From: Lachnospiraceae bacterium UBA7143
Lineage (GTDB): Bacteria; Bacillota; Clostridia; Lachnospirales; Lachnospiraceae
DNA length: 64,000 nt
Direction: 5' to 3'
NCBI GenBank assembly: GCA_002491905.1
Contig: DKWV01000001.1
Span: 1-64,000, forward strand
Positions 60,474 through 64,000 of the stretch are shown here, piece by piece; position 1 is the first letter of the stretch, and each line of letters opens with the position of its first letter. The position numbers and the translations under genes are program-made. The notes under the pieces were generated by a model. The model saw only the letters and a program-made list of their open reading frames with translations. It was not told the DNA's origin and searched no databases.

Positions 60474-62081
60474 TCAAGGAGTCTTTCGCAGTATGCCCAT
60501 ATCAAGCATATCAAGATTACCCGCAAGCTCGGTAAGCTCCGCTTGAAGGCAGAACAGATTTGTCGCGGTGCAGGGGAAATCCAAAATCACACTTACGGCG
60601 ATGACGATTGGTATCGCCGTCTCGGGAATCCCCAACTGCGTGATAAGTATTGTGATGCACACCGCAAATCCTCCCGGAACAGGCGGTGCGGCTATTGCCA
60701 ATACCAACGATATGATAAACAGATTCACGAGCATAATTGCCGTGATCGACACGTGGAAGGTCTCCGCCATACATATTCCCATACTGAAAAACACGACTGC
60801 GGCCGCGGGCATGAACACGGATTGTCCAAGCGGCAGACCGAAGTTGATTATTTTTCTGTCGATGCCTATTTTTTCTTCGCAGGTCTCCATGTTCGTGGCG
60901 AATGCCGCGGAGGAAGATGCTGTAGTCAGCGCGATGATAAAGGTCGGCAGCAGCTTTTTCATAAACAGGATCGGCGAAATCCGATGATGTACACACACGA
61001 TCACGGTATAGATGGCCATTACGACAGCGCAGCCCATAAATGTTAAAAGCACCGGCTTTAAAGTGGTAACCCCTATTCCCGCATTCTTTTTGATGATCAT
61101 ATTGAAAATACTTAAGAAAATAATCAGCGGAATAAACGAATTCAGGCCTTTCATGATAAATTGGACAAGATAATCCAACTGCTCCACGATCTTTGCGACA
61201 GCCGTTGTTTTATCGTTCAGCACCAGCATCGCAGCCCCGAAAACAACCGCGATAAAAACTAACTGCAAGGTGTTTCCCTCGGTAAACGGTTTGACCAGAT
61301 TAGACGGAACAATATCAAGCAGCATCTGATACAGATCGGAAAAGTCAGTTCTATCGCCTATGCCCGAACTCAGGGTAAAAAACGGGACTGTCGCGAAACC
61401 GACGATCATGAGCAGCAGCGCGCTCATAAGCAAAAATCTCGAGATCATTCGTTTGCCGATCCTGCCGAATGAGGCAACGTCTCCTATGCTGTAGATCCCC
61501 CATAAAACGGAAAGAAAGATGAGCGGCCCCGCTATCGCTGACAGTAAGCCCATAAATTTCCCGGTAACCGGCTCAATAATCTTCCCGGATAATAATTCAC
61601 GTGCGTTTTCGGGCAGGCGCAGGCATAACAGGCCCGCGGCGACAGCAAACAACACTGCCGCGAGAAGCCATACCACGGTCGATGCGCGCCTTTTTTTCTC
61701 GAGAGAGAGCGTAATGATATTTTCGCCGTTTTTGTATCTGTGACCTGGCGCAAGCCCCATGTTCGCCAGCATTACGCGCAGCGATTCCGGCGAATAATCA
61801 TCCTCGTTCTCAGATGAGGCAAACGGCTCAAAATTTTCTCCAGCAACGGCCACCACAATCCGCAGACCCGAAAAGCGTTTTTCGCACCGTAAAACAAACT
61901 CGTTTTCCTCTCCGAAGCGGTCGCGGTAATTCAAAAGTATTTCCTCAAACATCAGCCTGAAACGCAGAACGTTTCTTTTATCGACCGAGAACAAGGCAAG
62001 CTGCTCTTCTATTTTTTCACTCGCCGCGTCAATGTTTTCAGCGGACAACCGATATTTTCCTGTGTTTTCCAATGTCAGCAC
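60474..62081 (-). CDS. Dicarboxylate/amino acid:cation symporter fused to a degenerate RsbW-like domain
   Basis: 535 residues. Residues 1-130 resemble the HATPase fold of RsbW-type kinases: FRLMFEEILLNYRDRFG in the N-box place, then VAVAGENFEPF where RsbW has DNGVPFDP, and GENIITLSLEKK at the end. The ATP-lid GLG motif is absent and the G1 aspartate is lost. Residues 135-520 are a DAACS transporter (about eight segments) with TASSSAAFATNME (serine-rich re-entrant loop) and PPVPGGFAVC. It follows the RsbW-type kinase gene by one base. Probably a regulated glutamate, aspartate or dicarboxylate importer. Confidence 0.85.
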   Translation of the reverse strand: MLTLENTGKYRLSAENIDAASEKIEEQLALFSVDKRNVLRFRLMFEEILLNYRDRFGEENEFVLRCEKRFSGLRIVVAVAGENFEPFASSENEDDYSPESLRVMLANMGLAPGHRYKNGENIITLSLEKKRRASTVVWLLAAVLFAVAAGLLCLRLPENARELLSGKIIEPVTGKFMGLLSAIAGPLIFLSVLWGIYSIGDVASFGRIGKRMISRFLLMSALLLMIVGFATVPFFTLSSGIGDRTDFSDLYQMLLDIVPSNLVKPFTEGNTLQLVFIAVVFGAAMLVLNDKTTAVAKIVEQLDYLVQFIMKGLNSFIPLIIFLSIFNMIIKKNAGIGVTTLKPVLLTFMGCAVVMAIYTVIVCVHHRISPILFMKKLLPTFIIALTTASSSAAFATNMETCEEKIGIDRKIINFGLPLGQSVFMPAAAVVFFSMGICMAETFHVSITAIMLVNLFIISLVLAIAAPPVPGGFAVCITILITQLGIPETAIPIVIAVSVILDFPCTATNLFCLQAELTELAGNLDMLDMGILRKTP

Positions 62082-62082
62082 C

Positions 62083-62490
62083 TCATATGTTTTTCTTTAT
62101 CCTCAGAATATTCTTTCCCTCCCTGTACTCATAAGAGACATCGTCCATACTCTTCTTCACCATATAGATGCCCAGACCGCCTATTTCCCGCTCCTCAGCG
62201 GAAAGCGTGATGTCGGGATCAGCCTTGGCTAAGGGATCATACGGAACACCGTTATCGATAAAGGTGATCACGACGGCAAGCGGATTTTCCGTTACTTCAA
62301 CGCGCACGGTCGCCGCGCCTACCTCGGGATTGTAAGCGTAATGCGCGATATTGCCGAACAGCTCGTCGATCGCTACGTCCACCTGAAGCTGCGTTTTCAT
62401 CGGACAGTCAAGCTGTTCCAGCTGCTCGTCCACAAAAGCGGTCACGGCGGCAACATTTTCTATTGTCGCATCAAGTGTAAGCTCTTTCAT
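62083..62490 (-). CDS. RsbW-type ATP-binding protein (serine kinase/anti-sigma-factor-like)
   Basis: 135 residues from ATG 62490. HATPase with VDVAIDELFGNIAHYAY (N box), FIDNGVPYDPL (G1) and GGLGIYMVKKSMDDVSYEYREGKNIL (G2), all intact. In the RsbW/SpoIIAB family such proteins phosphorylate STAS-domain antagonists and bind a partner. No STAS gene is visible here; it could lie past the right edge. It begins one base after the phosphatase stop. Confidence 0.92.
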   Translation of the reverse strand: MKELTLDATIENVAAVTAFVDEQLEQLDCPMKTQLQVDVAIDELFGNIAHYAYNPEVGAATVRVEVTENPLAVVITFIDNGVPYDPLAKADPDITLSAEEREIGGLGIYMVKKSMDDVSYEYREGKNILRIKKNI

Positions 62491-62491
62491 T

Positions 62492-64000
62492 TCAGCCCTC
62501 CATTCTTTCCTTGTATTCCAGACAAAGCATTGTGATATCATCAAACTGCGGCGCATCTCCCACAAAGCGGTCGATATCCTCCTTTACCTTCGGAAGAAGC
62601 GCCGACGGCGGAAGCGCTGAATTTTCTGTAAGAATCGCCGTCAGCCGCTCCATACCGTACAATTCGTTATCTTTATCTGTGGCCTCGGTCACACCGTCGG
62701 TGTACTGGAATATCTTATCGCCCACATCAAGCTGCATTTGGCCGCACTTGTAGCGCATCCCTTCCATACCTGCAAGAACGAATCCCGCACGAATCTTGTA
62801 AGGCTCAAATTTTCCGTCCTTTTTGCAAATATACGGTATCTCGTGACCCGCGTTCACATATCGGAAATCGCCGCTTACAAGGTCCAGAACTCCCTCATAC
62901 GCAGTGATGAACAGGCCCTCGCTGTTGGATTCGCACAAAAGCTCGTTCACCTCGGTGAAGACCTCGCCCAGATCCTTGCCCGGCTGCGTGTGATCCTTGA
63001 TCAGCGTTTTCCCGATGACCATAAACAGCGCCGCAGGAACTCCCTTTCCCGAAACGTCCGCCATAACGATCGCCAAATGCCGGTCATCCACCATGAAGAA
63101 ATCATAGAAATCGCCGCCCACCTCTTTGGCGGGGTTCATGGTGGCATAAATGTCTATTTCCTTTCGCTCGGGGAAAGCGGGGAAGATACTCGGCAGCATG
63201 GATTTCTGGATATTCGTCGCCACGTCAAGCTCGGCTCCTATCCGCTCCTTTTCCGCCGTGACCTTTGTGAGGTTGTTGATATAATTCTCGATGTCATTCT
63301 CCATTTTCATAAAGCTTTCCGCCAGAACCTGAATCTCGTCCCCGGTGGTTATCTCGGAAAGCTGGCTGGAAATATGATTGTTGTTTTCGACAAAAGCCCC
63401 GGCGCACTGAGCGATCTGGTTTATGGGCCGCACCACGAACCGGTAGAGATACAGCATATAGAGAAGCATGAACACAATGACAAATATCACCGTCACAAGC
63501 ACGGCGTATACCAGATATTGGCGAAGCGCCGCCTGAAGCGTCACCATCGGTATTTCCACCCCCACCATAGCGAACACGTTCCCGTCCTCATCGAGAACCG
63601 GCTCTATCGCCGACGTATTGTATCCAAAATCACCGTCAGAGAAAAAATAGCTGTCCGAGCGTCTGCCGGTTAGTGCTATCTCGTTCAGGTCGTTGATATA
63701 ATCAGGATTGCAGCTGATGCTGTCTCCTATCGTAAAGGACTGTTCCTCCTTGACATATCCGTCCATAATATAGCGAAAAGGCGTCCAGTTATCCTTTGTG
63801 CCGGAATACCTCATAAGCTCCTCCTGGTCGAGCACGAACAGCCCGATATCGTTGGCGCCCATTTTTTCGCGAAGGGTGCATATCTTTTCCCTCGCGTCCG
63901 CGTATTCCCCGCTGCTCCTTATGGCGTCAAGCTCTTCCTCTCCTGTCTCGCCCGCGAAAAAGGCATTTACCGCGTCGGCATATTCCTTCAGCTTCTGCTC
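62492..64000 (-). CDS. SpoIIE/RsbU-type PP2C phosphatase with membrane sensor (5' end beyond window)
   Basis: At least 502 residues; the frame is open to base 64000 without a start, so it is truncated by the edge. The visible part has an outer sensor region with SYFFSDGDFGYNTSAIEP (Cache-like), one membrane segment (about 63450-63515), a HAMP-like linker, a coiled region, then PP2C (PAKEVGGDFYDFF, VMADVSGKGVPAALFM, TDGVTEATD, FDDITMLCLEY). It dephosphorylates serine/threonine, presumably of a STAS protein. The second membrane helix should be upstream. Confidence 0.9.
   Translation of the reverse strand, partial: EQKLKEYADAVNAFFAGETGEEELDAIRSSGEYADAREKICTLREKMGANDIGLFVLDQEELMRYSGTKDNWTPFRYIMDGYVKEEQSFTIGDSISCNPDYINDLNEIALTGRRSDSYFFSDGDFGYNTSAIEPVLDEDGNVFAMVGVEIPMVTLQAALRQYLVYAVLVTVIFVIVFMLLYMLYLYRFVVRPINQIAQCAGAFVENNNHISSQLSEITTGDEIQVLAESFMKMENDIENYINNLTKVTAEKERIGAELDVATNIQKSMLPSIFPAFPERKEIDIYATMNPAKEVGGDFYDFFMVDDRHLAIVMADVSGKGVPAALFMVIGKTLIKDHTQPGKDLGEVFTEVNELLCESNSEGLFITAYEGVLDLVSGDFRYVNAGHEIPYICKKDGKFEPYKIRAGFVLAGMEGMRYKCGQMQLDVGDKIFQYTDGVTEATDKDNELYGMERLTAILTENSALPPSALLPKVKEDIDRFVGDAPQFDDITMLCLEYKERMEG

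Noticed and set aside
1..64000. CRISPR array, tRNA or rRNA genes, insertion sequences
   Set aside because: No regularly spaced repeats, no cloverleaf-like conserved boxes and no transposase-like translations were seen.

Overview
The window reads as chromosome of an anaerobic Gram-positive bacterium of the Clostridia, most like the Lachnospiraceae. Supporting signs are the aspS-gatCAB operon under a T-box, LL-diaminopimelate aminotransferase (DapL), Hsp33, an ANTAR regulator beside glnA, Shine-Dalgarno sites of the GGAGG type, many lipoproteins, and no outer-membrane genes. GC content looks moderate to high (roughly 50-55 percent by eye), apart from one clearly AT-rich stretch at about 34.4-40.4 kb. 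No rRNA, tRNA, CRISPR array or transposase was seen.

Layout. 0-16 kb is mostly housekeeping on the minus strand: aspS-gatC-gatA-gatB (tRNA-dependent Asn/Gln formation, behind a T-box whose specifier reads AAC), dapF-dapL-phosphatase, glnA plus an ANTAR antiterminator, nadE with an unusually long purine-rich leader, hslO and a methyltransferase. 16-30 kb holds a secreted GH20 hexosaminidase, a small membrane protein, hisC, glycosyltransferase and acyltransferase genes, a lipoprotein, an NhaC antiporter and a three-gene ABC exporter. The exporter lies behind a short leader ORF and an intrinsic terminator, which looks like ribosome-mediated attenuation. carB follows.

34.4-42.4 kb is an accessory region. 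An AT-rich glycan operon (GT2, methyltransferase, polytopic membrane protein) is preceded by a promoter-like sequence containing a run of ten G, a candidate phase-variation switch. The AT-rich block is bounded by 42-bp near-identical direct repeats. Beside it are two three-gene cassettes, DUF3791-type / DUF3990-type / DUF3791-type, each bracketed by direct repeats: a perfect 39-bp pair, and a roughly 190-bp duplicated piece of a polysaccharide deacetylase gene. One DUF3990 gene is broken by an internal deletion, and a third member at 16.1 kb looks like a DUF3990-DUF3791 fusion.

42.4-64 kb holds a complete GlcNAc-type PTS operon (EIIA, EI, HPr, EIIBC; the HPr lacks the regulatory serine), a stand-alone protein with two FliD-C-like repeats, a sugar isomerase / DUF4867 / xylulokinase operon with a divergent LacI regulator, an EAL protein with a degenerate GGDEF, a carbamate kinase variant, a cluster with two lipoproteins, a GT2 and an LspA-like protease, and at the right edge a SpoIIE-type phosphatase / RsbW-type kinase / dicarboxylate symporter cluster. 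The symporter carries a degenerate RsbW-like domain at its N terminus. This last cluster and the repeat-flanked cassettes are the best candidates for undescribed systems.
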